The translations under genes and the position numbers were made by a program. Of a stretch of DNA of 64,000 nucleotides, positions 36,701 through 47,079 are shown piece after piece. The stretch's first letter is position 1, and every line of letters starts with the position of its first letter. A model generated the notes under the pieces. That model was not told the origin of the DNA and did no database searches. It saw only the letters and a list, made by a program, of their open reading frames with translations. Source of the DNA: Liolophura sinensis (lineage: Eukaryota > Mollusca > Polyplacophora > Chitonida > Chitonidae); assembly GCF_032854445.1 (NCBI RefSeq), contig NC_088297.1, positions 736,169 through 800,168 on the forward strand, given 5' to 3'.

Positions 36701-39700
36701 CACGGCCGGAGAGGAAGCTGGACTTGAACTCACGGCGACCGCATTGGTGAGAGACTCCCGGGTCATTACGCTGGGCTAGCGCAATAACCAACTGAGCCAC
36801 GAAGCCCCCTATTATTTATTTCATTGAGGTGAACAACACACCATTTTTGAGTAGACCGTCTAAAAAAATTGCAATGAACATCACTGCATTAATTAAACCT
36901 AATTCTGCTTAAGCCGTCATCCCAGAGGGCGTGTAAATTGATACTTTTTAGGCATCTACATGAACAGTTAGAATATAATCCAAGCTGATGTAAATGAACA
37001 AAAGGTCGTTAAACTTTAGGCTTGTCACGTGAACGGTGACGAGAATGTGTGTATCACCTTTGGAAGCTCTGTCTTTAAATCTTTATGTTCAAAATCTGTA
37101 ACATTAAGAAAATAACTGCCACCAAAGTTCAAAATTGATCAGTTCATTTCCAAGATAACGAAATTGAGTTGGAGCATAAAAATGTATATGCGGTCGTTGT
37201 GAGTTCAGGAAGTCCAGCTCTTGCTGGCTTCCTCTTCGGCCGTACATGAGAGGGTCTGCCTGCAAACTGCGGCTGTCGTGGGTTTTCCCCGGGCTCTGTC
37301 CAGTTTCCTCCCACCATAATCCAACCACCGTCGTATAAGTGAAATATTCTTGTGTACGGCGTAAAACAGCAATCAAGTAAATAAATAAATAAACAGCGTA
37401 TGCACCTCTCTTCACATTTTTATTGAAACTATGCGAAGTGTATCTTCGCTTCAAAAGCTTTTATCAGGAAATTGTTGAAAGATGAAAGAACCCGGAGTGC
37501 CTAGAGTAAACCAGCGACCTTCACCAGATTCAGATGTCTAAACCTCACAAGCAAGGGACAGGTTTGAACCTGCTGCCTCATTGCTTATTGCGGTTAAGGT
37601 GGTCCGCCCGTCATGGCTGGAGAGAGTGCAGCTTTGGGGTCTCCTGCTGATAAATCTACACCATAACGACTATCACGGAGCAGTTTGATATCATTCACTG
37701 AAACAGAAAGATAAATGCAAGATTTAACTGAAAGAAATAAAGAAACAATTAAATACTGACGTTTTATAACCGTGGCATTTCATCTCTAACAATAGGTACG
37801 GTAGATGGTCGCGTGGTTGCCATCCCCACAAACTGTGACGTCATTGTGGGCGTTGCGGAGGGTTTTGGGCGTGATGAAGCCATCAAGAAGGATTGGTTGA
37901 CATTTCAGAACATCCTCGCCTCCGTCATAGAGGAGTTCAATATGGGTCACGTGGCCGGCTGTGCAGGTAAAGGCGGAACGAGATATAGTTTAGAGCATAC
38001 CTTTCTAAAATGTTTTAAAAGAAAAGTCCGCAAGAAAATGAAGTGAGCATCAAGAAAAAGGCCATTGAAAAGCATCCCTGAAAATGTGGTTAGGTCTGCT
38101 TATGTTTTAGATGTAACCTTCACTGAATTAAATAAAGGAAAATGTTCTAATTGTAAGGTGGACGTACGAACTGTGATACCAGTGGCAAGTTCTCTGACGT
38201 CACGTCTTGTTTTGTTCTTTATATTCATCTAAAGGCGATTATTTTGTGAACATTATTTAAGCAATATTTTACTTGGTATAATAAGAGTTATTCCAACACG
38301 AAAACCTGTGCTGTGGTGTTTGATTGAGGTTGTACACACAAGGTCTACTGTGTTTCCGATTATCAACCGTGCAACCCAGAGTAAACACCTCAGACGAATG
38401 GCAATTACCTACTTTCGTATTATAATGACGACGTTGTTCGCCCGCCATGGCTTTATTTCGCATATTAACCAGTTTAGAGGGACACTTCTTTGGACACACA
38501 CAGGCATCGGAAAGAATCTCGATTTCTTGAACAGAAGCATTGTTTAGTAGAAAGAAGGCAGTTCGGCTTCGTCAGATATATTCAGTAATGATGCACGTAT
38601 CATGCATGTAATCACATCAACCAAATTCAAAACTACTAGAGAGAAACACGGACTCCGAAGCTATCAGTTTAGATCGAACCCGATGACAAGTGAAATCACG
38701 ATGAAACATATCCGCATGTGACATCTGTCAGAATATGTGCAAATCAGGATTTGACTCCATCTTTGTACATATCTTACACAGGACAACAACCAACCCATTA
38801 AAATGACCCTCAAGGCACATAAGATGCAGATTACACCGAACTTTGTCCTAAATGGACACAAGACTGTCTTACATGACACTTGATACATATCAGAAACAGA
38901 AAGATATTGAAAGAATCAACTTGTTCATACTGTTTAACTTTGTCCTAAATGGACACAAGACTGTCTTACATGACACTTGATACATATCAGAAACAGAAAG
39001 ATATTGAAAGAATCAACTTGTTCATCCTGTTTTCTTAGTACATAATTAAGTCAATCATAAATACTCATGATATATTTTGTGTACATTTGCTGTTTTATAA
39101 TTATTACTTTGAGTTTTCACTGAAGTAGGATACATATTTTTAGATATGTAATATTGGGAATCGCTTAAATACGTTGATCCTGCGCCCTCTTTAATTTTTT
39201 TTTTTTAAATTTACAGAAATCAGGAAAATTTCCCAGTCCAAGCCGACCACTCCAGACCGTGTGTTGTTGTGTACCCCAGACCCAGATAAAATCATCTCTT
39301 ACCCACAGGTTACCCTGGATGAGAGGCTACCCCCTGAACCCCCACCCGTCCGGCCATCCAGGCCCAGGGTAAGGGATCTTAGCCAATCTGCATCCTCTTG
39401 TATCATTTTATCCGTTATATCATGTGGGGGGTTGGGGTGTGGGGCTTATATGGCCGAGGTGGTTAGCGTGCCAGCGCGGCTAAATGACCCAGGAGCTGCA
39501 GGCCACCTTCGGATAGTCTTGTGCTTTATAGAGCTCGGTTTCCTCCCACCATCCTGGGCTGGCCTCCATCGTATAAGTGGAACATTCTTGAGTACGGCAT
39601 AAAAGAACAATCAAATAAATAAATAAATAAATAAATTTATATCATATCGCGGAATTTGACATGGTCCTGCATGACTGCCGTCAAATTTTACAGGTGAACA

Positions 39701-42700
39701 GTTCTTGAGAACGGCGTTAAACAAAGTTCAATAAATCGTTGAGTGCTTTTCTATTTCAGACGTTTGAAAAGATCAATGAGAACCGCGACGTGGCATGGTC
39801 GACTGAACACTACACCCTCAAGGAGTTTTTTGACAAGTTCTCCCAAAATTTACCCCAGATTGTTGTCGTCACTTCCGGTTTCTACGGGCTGACAGATTTA
39901 GAGACTTTCGGTGTTGACGAAGTAAGTTTAAAGGAGAAAAAAAAAGTGAAAAAGACATAAATTTCAAATGGAAGTGTATTCAAAGTTATTTACAGATATG
40001 GTCTTGAATGTATTTTTCTCGATGTTTTCTTGAGAGCATATTTATGCCTCAATATGTCCACCGTACGTGGGAAGGTCTGCCACCAACCTGCGGATTGTCG
40101 TGGGTTTCCTCCTGGCTCTGCCCGGTTTTCACCCACCATAATGCTGACCGCCGTCGTATAAGTGAAATATTCTTGAGTATGGCGTAAAACACAAATCAGA
40201 CAAATAAATAAATAGAGATCAATATGTCTAATTAATGTTATGGTCTCAAATACCCACCATATTTAAACTATTTTAAATTATTTTTCACAGCCTTTCATGT
40301 AAGTTTTCACCGTATATGTTTATGTTTTTTTCCTCTTCTATCGGCACACATATCCAGTGACCGGCACACATGTTTGATCGGCATACATATCCAGCGACCG
40401 GCACACATGTTTGATCGGCACACATATCCAGTGACCGGCACACATGTTTGATTGGCATACATATCCAGTGACCGGCACACATGTTTGATCGGCACACATA
40501 TCCAGTGACTGACACACATGTTTGATCGGCACACATATCCAGTGACCTTATAATTACATTCTGTTATACATGTATGTACACTTAGCAGAGTTATCGGAAA
40601 GAACTTCTGTTCTGTGTCAGCAACAGAATAATGTCATATTTTTTTACTCATCAGCAGTGCATACATCTTTCACGGAATATTCCTAACATTGTTTTGCTGC
40701 AGAATTCGGATACATTTCTGACAAAGCTCTGTTTCAGAATTCTGTTACATTCCCGATGTTCTGTTGCAGAATTCTATTACATTCCTGATAATGTTCTGTT
40801 GCAGAATTCTGTTACATTCCTGAATGTTTTGTTGCAGAATTCTGTTATATTCCTGATGTTCCGTTGCAGAAATCTGTTATATTCCTGAAAATGTTCTGTT
40901 GCAGGATTCTGTTAGATTCCTGAATGTTTTGTTGCAGAATTCTGATATATTCCTGATAATGTTCTGTTGCAGAATTCTGTTATATTCCTGATAATGTTCT
41001 GTTGCAGAATTCTGTTATATTCCTGATAATGTTCTGTTGCAGAATTCTGTTATATTCCTGATAATGTTCTGCTGCAGAATTTTGTTATATTCCTGATAAT
41101 GTTCTGTTGCAGTTGATTCTACTCTTGCTTCATTAAATAGAACAGACAGATTTCGTGACCTATTGATTATAGAGCTTCGCCTCGATGTCGGGAGACCAGG
41201 TATCAAAGACCGAAGATTTAAAAACTGGAACATCTACTTTTTGCAGCCTCGCTTGGCGTTCAGCATTGTGAGGTTAGAAAGCAGGACAGCTTGGCCCGGT
41301 GTCAGTATAGTGTAACTGCACGGGTGGAATGTCATGTCTGGTGTCTTCGGCATGATACTTCAGTGTCAACCAGTCCTGTCTCATCGCTCTAATATCTCAG
41401 TGCTGAACGCCAATTTAGGGAGCAGTAAGTATCATTTTTAATGTCTTTGGTATGAGCCAACCCGGGTTTGATCCCAAGACTTCGAGGCGAGCCGACCGCT
41501 CTAAACATTAGGATTAGGTCTAAATAATCTGTTAATTTTAACAGAAAGTGATGGTAGAATGCATTGTTATTGCAGAAGATTCGTTTGTAAAATAGAGCAC
41601 ACATATACTATTATTTCGACATAAAGGTTGTATAAGACTAGCAGAATGTTATGTTGAATATGACACAGTCTTATGTTATCATCAGGCAAAACAAGCATGC
41701 ATCACTCAGACAACAGGCTTTCTGTTAATATCCTTTTTTTTCTTTGAGTGTACCCCTCACTATTCTTATTTCCTTGTCAGATTGTCCGCATCAAGCAATA
41801 CGCCCGCCAGAAAAGGGTGATAGCCATGGATCCCACGGAGCAATATCTGAGCATCCCACTCACATACCCAGTCAAAATGGAGATCCTCAAGGAACATGGC
41901 AAAGGTACAAAACTAAACCTCTCCTATTCGTCTTATTTATTTATACATTTGATCTTTGTTTTACATTGATCTTTGTTTTACATTGATCTTGGTTTTACAT
42001 TTGATCTTTGTTTTTACATTTGATCTTTGTTTTACATTGATCTTTGTTTTACATTTGATCTTTGTTTTACATTTGATCTTTGTTTTACATTGATCTTTGT
42101 TTTACATTTGATCTTTGTTTTACATTGATCTTTGTTTTACATTTGATCTTTGTTTTACATTTGATCTTTGTTTTACATTGATCTTTGTTTTACATTTGAT
42201 CTTTGTTTTACATTTGATCTTTACATTTTGATTATCGACAACGTGTACACTAGCATGGTACACTATTCCGATAATGATTATATCCATTCGCTTTTATATC
42301 CAATCACGACTGTCTCTGAAGGTGTCTTATTACTTAGATACTAGATGTCCCCTGAGGGTCCAAACATTGCTACAAGGCAATTTGTAATTAAAAAAAAAGC
42401 AATTTGTAATAATTAGAGCCTTTTTGCATTTGTTTTGCAGAGTGTTTTGTGGTAATACCGTATTCCTTGAAAAAAACTTTTTCTAAAATTTTGTTCATAC
42501 TCGACCAAGCCTGAACGGGGAGATCGGGTCATTGAGAATAATAACAAAACTTATCTTCAAAAATATATTTGTTGAAAATTGTGATAGCCCTATTACAAGC
42601 TGCGTGTCAGATGTTTCCGAAATTTGTAAATTTGTGTTGGCGTTAAAAACCTTTTATAATTTACCTATAGTATATGTCTTAACTTTCATCATTTTTTTCC

Positions 42701-44917
42701 TCCTTAGTCTCCATACCAATATCCTTGGAAAGCATCATCAACAATTACAGCCTACCGATCAGAGTGAGGTTTTCAAGGAAGGATTCTGGGAATTTTGTCT
42801 CCCAAGCAGATTCGTCGTCTTACGCGATGAGGGAGCTCGAGCTCCAGGAGTGTTACAGCGAAACGTACTACCTTGGCAACAGCCTGTGTGCAGGTAAACG
42901 ATCCCTATTATATATTTATTTATTTATTTGGTGTTTTACGCCGTACTCAAGAATATTTCACTTATACGACGGCGGCCAGCATTATGGTGGGAGGATACCG
43001 GGCACAGTCCAGGGGAAACCCACGATCATCACATCAGTACGCTGCTGGCAGACCTTCCCACGTACGGCCGGAGATAGAGGCCAGCATGGGCTGGACTTAA
43101 ACTCACAGCGACCGCATTGGTGGGAGGCTCCTGGGTCTTAACGCTGCGCTAGCGCGCCGCTCCCTACTATGATTTAACTGAATTTCACCGATGTGGTCGC
43201 GGTGAGTTCAAGTCCAGCTCATGTTGGCTTTCCAGCCGAATATGCGAAGCCCTGCCAGCAAACCGCGGATGGTCGTAGGTTTCCTCCGGGTTTTGCCCGC
43301 TTTCCTCCCACCATAATGTTAGCTGCAGTCGTATATATCAAATATTCTTGAGTACGGTGTAATACAGCAATGAAATAAATAAATAAATACAAAAACGTCA
43401 TGATGTTAGGTGCATGTAACAGGCAAGATGCTTTAACGCTGAGAATTAAAACTATTAATAGAGGGATGTGCTTGAAACATTATTGAACACACATGGAAAT
43501 GAATTTACAATACCTTTGCAGGTGAAATGAACCCGAAAGTTACCATAATGCCTGTGTACATCGATATTAGCGTGGCGGTGGCTCAGGGCTGGAAAAAGAA
43601 ACCCGCCGAAGAATGGGAGAAATACTTACTGACCTTGGAAGAGAAATCGGCTGATGTTAATTACGATATACCAGCCATCGATAGGAGTAAGTATACAGCG
43701 AGTGAAATGAGGAAACAATCACAGAGGATTCTTCCCAGCTCGCGTTATAAGTTTTTTTCCTTCTGCGATGTTAATGTTTTTCTTCACGGCTGGCCGTGTT
43801 TGGATTTTTTGTTTACATGCTGGACTGAGATTTAAAGTTGCTCTCACTCTGTGGTGACGTTTTTGTCCATCGTATTTTCCAGACGTCACCGTTTTATTTT
43901 CTTTATTGTACGTGTTTGCCTGTCCAATTTTCCAGACATCGCCATTCTGTTTTCTTTACTGTACGTTTTTGTCTGCCTTATTTTCCAGACATCGCCGTGT
44001 ATTCGCCTGGGCAGGTTAACGCCGGTGAAAACATCTACGAGTACATCATCCCCAGTGACTACATCTCAATATTTGAGGAAGAAAAACCCCTAACATCTCC
44101 AAAGTCGCCGATGCCACACCCTTCAAATGTCAAGACCAAGGCTAAACCAGGTCCCAAAGCCAACTACGCGGCATTGGTCCCTCAACCGTCTGTCAAGAAC
44201 ACTTATGTCTCGCTGTCTCAAAAACCATCTGTCAGACCCCTTCCGGAAACACCGGGCGATGTTCCCAAGGTCAAGATAAGTCCCAAGATTTCGACGCTGC
44301 CAAAATCTTTTCCAACATTTTTTCCTCTAGAAGAGCCTGTTCCTTCCAAAACAACTTCTCCAGTTTCTCCGAACCCCACTTCTGCAGCTTCTCCCACTTC
44401 GCCCAAACCCGTATCTGAAACTGAGCTACGGAAACACAAGGCAAGTCTGAAAGGTATCAAGGTCTTACCAATGCCTTCCTCTGCAAAAGATACAACGCCC
44501 CGCACCAGAGTGAATGACTCAACTTTGGTGAATGATAAACGCCAATATTGCCCACACCAATACGCCAATAGCATTCGTGGGGGAGATATGAGCTTAAAAA
44601 CCCAAACGTGCACTGGAGCGCAGACAGGCCGACCGGGGTCCGTACCAGATGAATACTCCAAGATCTCGATCAAGAAAATTCAAGACATTCCACATTCCAT
44701 CTCCTATATCACTGTCGAGGAACTCTGCGACTGCTTAAAGCTGTTGCACCTGAACCAGTACGTGGACAGTTTCCGGAACCTCAACATAGACGGAAATTTG
44801 CTAATGGACCTAACCGTTGATGACTTGCAAAACGACCCGAATTTCCACATGTCAATCACAGAAGCTAAAATGCTGGTGCGATTTGCAAGAAACGGCTGGA
44901 GACCAAAGCATAGTTAG
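33739..44917 (+). CDS. THEMIS/GAREM-family protein: CABIT-CABIT-SAM, ten coding exons
   Basis: Coding exons are 33739-33882, 35489-35618, 36313-36483, 37796-37966, 39217-39368, 39760-39921, 41781-41904, 42708-42893, 43522-43686 and 43989-44917; all have AG acceptors and GT donors, phases agree, and the sum is 2334 nt (777 aa). An acceptor at 33717 and an in-frame stop before ATG 33739 indicate an upstream 5' UTR exon. CABIT 1 spans about residues 8-205 (LSLEDFLETHEKNLPKIIIL to GHVAGCAG). A linker follows with PPEPPPVRPSRPR. CABIT 2 spans about 265-490 (YTLKEFFDKFSQNLPQIVVV onward), then a Pro/Ser-rich tail with RPLPETP, a class I SH3-ligand pattern, and tyrosines in YDIP and YEYI contexts. 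The SAM domain is about residues 708-777, ending NGWRPKHS as in GAREM. Vertebrate THEMIS has two CABITs and GAREM one CABIT plus SAM; both act as GRB2/SHP2-linked adaptors. A cytoplasmic signalling adaptor is inferred. No frameshift. Confidence 0.88.
33836..34665 (+). repeat. 48-bp minisatellite grown from the end of coding exon 1, donor included
   Basis: The first copy is coding: the last codons of exon 1 (SSPALGDLQKEQ) with donor CAG/GTAAAC at 33883. About 16-17 more copies follow, each with CACCAGCC(TTAG), CTTACAGAAGGA and either a CAGGTAAAC donor-like end (type A) or CAGTTA(A/T)AAC (type B). From 34093 on, A and B alternate as a 96-bp dimer (CACGCTT at 34093, 34189, 34285, 34381). Confidence 0.92.
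35089..35316 (+). repeat. SINE-A in intron 1 of the CABIT gene
   Basis: Head GCCTCCGTTGCCTCAGTGG, B-box-like GAGTTCAAGTCC, body to GTATAAGTGAAATAAC. The 3' tail is replaced by a short duplication of GTATAAGTGA. Confidence 0.9.
35553..36265 (+). repeat. About 70-bp tandem array grown from the end of coding exon 2, donor included
   Basis: The first copy is the 3' end of exon 2 (coding IPLDYHIKVRVLRQGQYLPG) with its donor GG/GTAAGT at 35619. About nine or ten copies follow with a period near 70 bp, some shortened. Each has GGATTATCA, CCGGATACTCCGTCAG, GAGTACTGTCCTG and a donor-like GTAAGTGAGG or GTGAG. Donor-like ends occur near 35687, 35760, 35853, 35926, 35997, 36064, 36135 and 36205, all before the acceptor of exon 3 at 36313. 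Confidence 0.92.
36553..36807 (-). repeat. SINE-A in intron 3 of the CABIT gene
   Basis: Full length, from TTATTTATTTATTTGATTGG to CTGAGCCACGAAGCCCCC. Close to the family consensus, so relatively young. Confidence 0.95.
37190..37397 (+). repeat. SINE-A in intron 3, head missing
   Basis: TGCGGTCGTTGTGAGTTCAG through GTGAAATATTCTTGTGTACG to AAGTAAATAAATAAATAAAC. Confidence 0.9.
38839..39032. repeat. 97-bp tandem duplication, nearly identical
   Basis: AACTTTGTCCTAAATGGACA begins at 38839 and again at 38936. The two 97-bp copies differ at only one or two bases near their ends (TTCATACTGTTT against TTCATCCTGTTT). It lies in intron 4 of the CABIT gene. Confidence 0.93.
39440..39640 (+). repeat. 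SINE-A, internally deleted
   Basis: ATGGCCGAGGTGGTTAGCGT head, then a jump to TTTCCTCCCACCATCCTGGG and GTGGAACATTCTTGAGTACG, ending in AATAAATAAATAAATAAATT. The B-box region is lost. Confidence 0.8.
40058..40218 (+). repeat. SINE-A, 3' part
   Basis: CCGTACGTGGGAAGGTCTGC to CAGACAAATAAATAAATAGA. In intron 6 of the CABIT gene. Confidence 0.88.
40343..40545. repeat. 37-bp minisatellite, about 5.5 copies
   Basis: Unit CGGCACACATATCCAGTGAC plus CGGCACACATGTTTGAT; copies at exact 37-base spacing (GTTTGAT at 40372, 40409 and so on). The unit itself contains two related CGGCACACAT halves. Confidence 0.93.
40697..41113 (+). repeat. 35-bp minisatellite with acceptor-like motif, about 12 copies
   Basis: Unit CTGTTGCAGAATTCTGTTAT followed by ATTCCTGATAATGTT. 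Each copy carries TGTTCTGTTGCAG, which resembles a 3' splice site on the gene's strand. It lies in intron 6, upstream of the true acceptor at 41780. No coding exon follows the array. Confidence 0.92.
41935..42232. repeat. 17/18-bp minisatellite derived from a SINE-A tail
   Basis: ACATTTGATCTTTGTTTT (18 bp) and a 17-bp variant alternate about 16 times. The array begins with TTATTTATTTATACATTTGA, matching the reverse complement of the SINE-A 3' end (TTATTTATTTGATTGGTGTTTTAC). Confidence 0.9.
42905..43160 (-). repeat. SINE-A in intron 8 of the CABIT gene, near full-length
   Basis: TATTTATTTATTTATTTGGT through GGCGGCCAGCATTATGGTGG to CGCTGCGCTAGCGCGCCG. The outermost head bases are missing. Confidence 0.93.
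43192..43393 (+). repeat. SINE-A in intron 8, head missing
   Basis: GATGTGGTCGCGGTGAGTTC through GTATATATCAAATATTCTTG to GAAATAAATAAATAAATACA. It stands head to head with the copy just upstream, so the pair can form a hairpin. Confidence 0.9.
43870..44000 (+). repeat. Triplicated acceptor of the terminal CABIT-gene exon, 53-bp unit
   Basis: TTTTCCAGACATCGCC-like acceptor plus exon start occurs three times at exact 53-base spacing; the first exon base would be 43883, 43936 or 43989. Only 43989 keeps the frame into the SAM domain. Confidence 0.92.
43989..44917 (+). other. Terminal exon: Pro-rich tail and SAM domain
   Basis: 929 nt coding 309 aa. It opens with NIAVYSPGQ, then ENIYEYIIPSD, a long region rich in P, S, T and K (PSKTTSPVSPNPTSAASPTS), and ends with a 70-aa SAM domain: VEELCDCLKLLHLNQYVDSF, LNIDGNLLMDLTVDDL and MLVRFARNGWRPKHS. 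Confidence 0.85.
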
Positions 44918-44996
44918 ATTTAAAAAGTACCGGCGGAAATGCTGATGTGATTCTCCAGAAAGGACTGGAGACATGTTTTAGCCTGTACTTTGACTA

Positions 44997-45049
<53 letters not shown>

Positions 45050-45174
45050 TTTGGGTCTGTTAATTTGTTTTACAGGCTAAAATGCTGATGTGATTTGCCA
45101 GAAAGGACTCCAGACCCAAAACGCAATGTACTGACGAAAATGTTGATGTTATGTACAGCAAACGGCTGGATAAT
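44864..45174 (+). repeat. End of the SAM-coding sequence repeated three times in the 3' UTR
   Basis: The coding stretch at 44864-44909 (GCTAAAATGCTGGTGCGATT to GGCTGGAGACC) reappears at about 44935-44973, 45076-45117 (almost unbroken GCTAAAATGCTGATGTGATT, then CCAGAAAGGACTCCAGACC) and 45135-45174 (AAAATGTTGATGTTATG, GCAAACGGCTGGATAATG). Copies are non-coding and diverged. Confidence 0.85.
44999..45043. repeat. TA dinucleotide microsatellite
   Basis: Uninterrupted TA repeat of about 22 units, between the second and third copies of the SAM-end repeat, in the 3' flank of the CABIT gene. Confidence 0.97.
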
Positions 45175-45213
45175 GAAACTAGTTTCAGCTTCTGTTTCAG
45201 TGCATTGAGAACC

Positions 45214-45575
45214 GGCCCGGATAGCACAGTTGGTAGAGCGTCCGATTCGGGACCGGTAGATCCAGGATCAATCCTTGGTCGAGTCACACCTAAGACTTTA
45301 AAAGAGGAAGTTGTAACTTCCTCGCTTGGCGTTCAGCATAAAGGGGACAGTGCAACGACTGGTTGACCCGTATCAGTATAATGGCTCGGGCGGGGCGGCT
45401 TACTTGCCTTCGGTAAGTCGTCTCAGTGATGCAGCACTAAATAAAAGAGCGGTGGAAATCCGTCCTGCAACAAGGAGGCACATTATACGTGCATGCACCC
45501 TAATGATTCCTTCGTCGTCATATGACTGAAAAATTGTTGAGTACGACGTTAAACCCCAAGCACTCACTCACTCAG
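45214..45575 (+). repeat. SINE-B, full-length copy with target-site duplication
   Basis: Head GGCCCGGATAGCACAGTTGG, end CCAAGCACTCACTCACTC. CAGTGCATTGA occurs just before the head (45199 region) and just after the tail, a clear target-site duplication. This is the cleanest SINE-B of the window. Confidence 0.96.
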
Positions 45576-45738
45576 TGCATTGACAAGAATCTGCTGTAAA
45601 TGTACAAATTTCGTTCTTCAAAAGGGCACACGTCCTCTGCTAATTGCAAACGTTGAAATAGGCACATCTTGTGTTTTTATACAAAATCTGTCACCGTTCT
45701 TGACTAGGTTAAATGTATAGACCTAGACCTAATTTTGG

Positions 45739-45996
45739 GGCCTCCGTGGATCAGTTGGTTAGCGCGCTAGCGCAGCGTAATGACCCAGGAGCCTCTCACC
45801 AATGCGGTCGCTGTGAGTTCAAGTCCAGCTCATGCTGGCTTCCTCTCCGGTCGTACGTGGGAAGTATAGTCCATCTGGCAGGCAACCTGCGGATGGTCGT
45901 GGGTTTCCCCCGGACTCTGCCCATAATGCTGGCCGCCGTCGCATAAGTGACATATTCTTGAGTACGACGTAAAACACCGATCAAATAAATAAATAA
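45739..45996 (+). repeat. SINE-A, full-length copy
   Basis: GGCCTCCGTGGATCAGTTGG head, GAGTTCAAGTCCAGCTCATG B-box region, GACATATTCTTGAGTACGAC, and tail GATCAAATAAATAAATAATT. Confidence 0.95.
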
Positions 45997-45999
45997 TTA

Positions 46000-47070
46000 T
46001 AATTCTTTGACCTTATCACACTCTCCTCGGTCGATCAAAGCGCAGCTCTCGCTGATGGGCTGCCATGTTCACGTGCACAGTGAAATACGTTTATTTCAGG
46101 GGCTCGATTCCTACTAGACTGACGCCGTAGACGTAAAATATGGCGAGTAAGGCGTCAAATTATTATACCAATCAGTTCATTGTATAAACTGTATATCCAT
46201 TGGTCATTTTGAAGGTTGGTGCAAGACAGTCCATATGTATATTGTGCCGCGTAAAATATATATACATTACAGCTTCCACTGATGTTATATCAGCGTTGTA
46301 TTTCTTTTACTGAGTCTATATAGCAAGCATCCTAACATAGTATCATTCCTATAGCTGGAATCGGAATTTATGAAATTAACATTATGGTCATGTTTTTGCT
46401 TAAAGTCATGTACAAGAATTTTTCACTTAAAACTGCGGTCTTGTTTATGAGTGGAAAAATCCCGCTGTAAAACCACCGACTTTTGGTACGCTGCTGACAA
46501 ACTTTTCCACGTGTGACGTGTAAATATGCACACCATATTGGTGCTAGGCAGGTGGTCAGCGAACAACAGGCTATACAAACGGTAACACAAGCGTCGTGTC
46601 TCCATGGCGCCACGTGCAGTCAGAGAGATGACCTTTGCAAGGTCAAGCTTGAACTCGCACCTGGCCTCAGACCCCCATTAATTTTCCATAAACGACAATG
46701 TTAACGTCTAGCGTTGTAGCTCACTCCCAAACACTCCGTGGCCAATAAGCTTTGGTGCATACCTGTGAGAAAAGAAAGCCTTTAAAATCTTGACAAAGGT
46801 TGACCGTCAAAACCTGGACCTTTCCATGCCGGCAGCTGGGAGGCGTGCCTAGCAACGTCAAGGGGACGTCACTTGCAGCCTCATCACTACCTCACACCTT
46901 GTGTCCTCTCGCCCAGAATTTCAAACTTTCATCAATAAAGCTCATACCTTCTCAAAGTTTAGACAGTTTCCAGCATTTTACTACCAAGCATGCACCTGTA
47001 CACCAAACATGGCCGCCTGGGAGGAAAAAAAAGAAGACTTTATACCCTAAAATACACAGGACTACAACCG
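46000..47070. other. Intergenic stretch between CABIT gene and VPS11 3' end
   Basis: No gene recognised. A 114-codon plus-strand frame at 46800-47144 has no family resemblance. Confidence 0.35.
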
Positions 47071-47079
47071 TAATTCCGA

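Larger units (their letters stand above)
33739..37966 (+). other. CABIT domain 1, four-exon module
   Basis: Four exons of 144, 130, 171 and 171 nt with end phases 0, 1, 1, 1. The order of motifs is W-x(4,5)-LSLEDF, NLPKIII, ILRVHKV, a YHIKVRVL strand, ISEALPVNVRFEEEF, ETYLLGNCINKG, DVIVGVAEGFGR. The cysteine in LGNC and the glycine-rich turns fit the cysteine-containing all-beta CABIT fold. Exon sizes and phases mirror CABIT 2. Confidence 0.82.
39760..43686 (+). other. CABIT domain 2, four-exon module
   Basis: Exons of 162, 124, 186 and 165 nt with phases 0, 1, 1, 1, the same pattern as CABIT 1. Motifs correspond one to one: YTLKEFFDKF, NLPQIVVV, IVRIKQYARQ, YSLPIRVRFSR, ETYYLGNSLCAG, YIDISVAVAQGW. 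The phase and motif match indicates an internal duplication of a four-exon unit. Confidence 0.82.

Noticed and set aside
40285-41113. Short direct repeats as a CRISPR array
   Set aside because: Units are contiguous without unique spacers, and the host is an animal genome.
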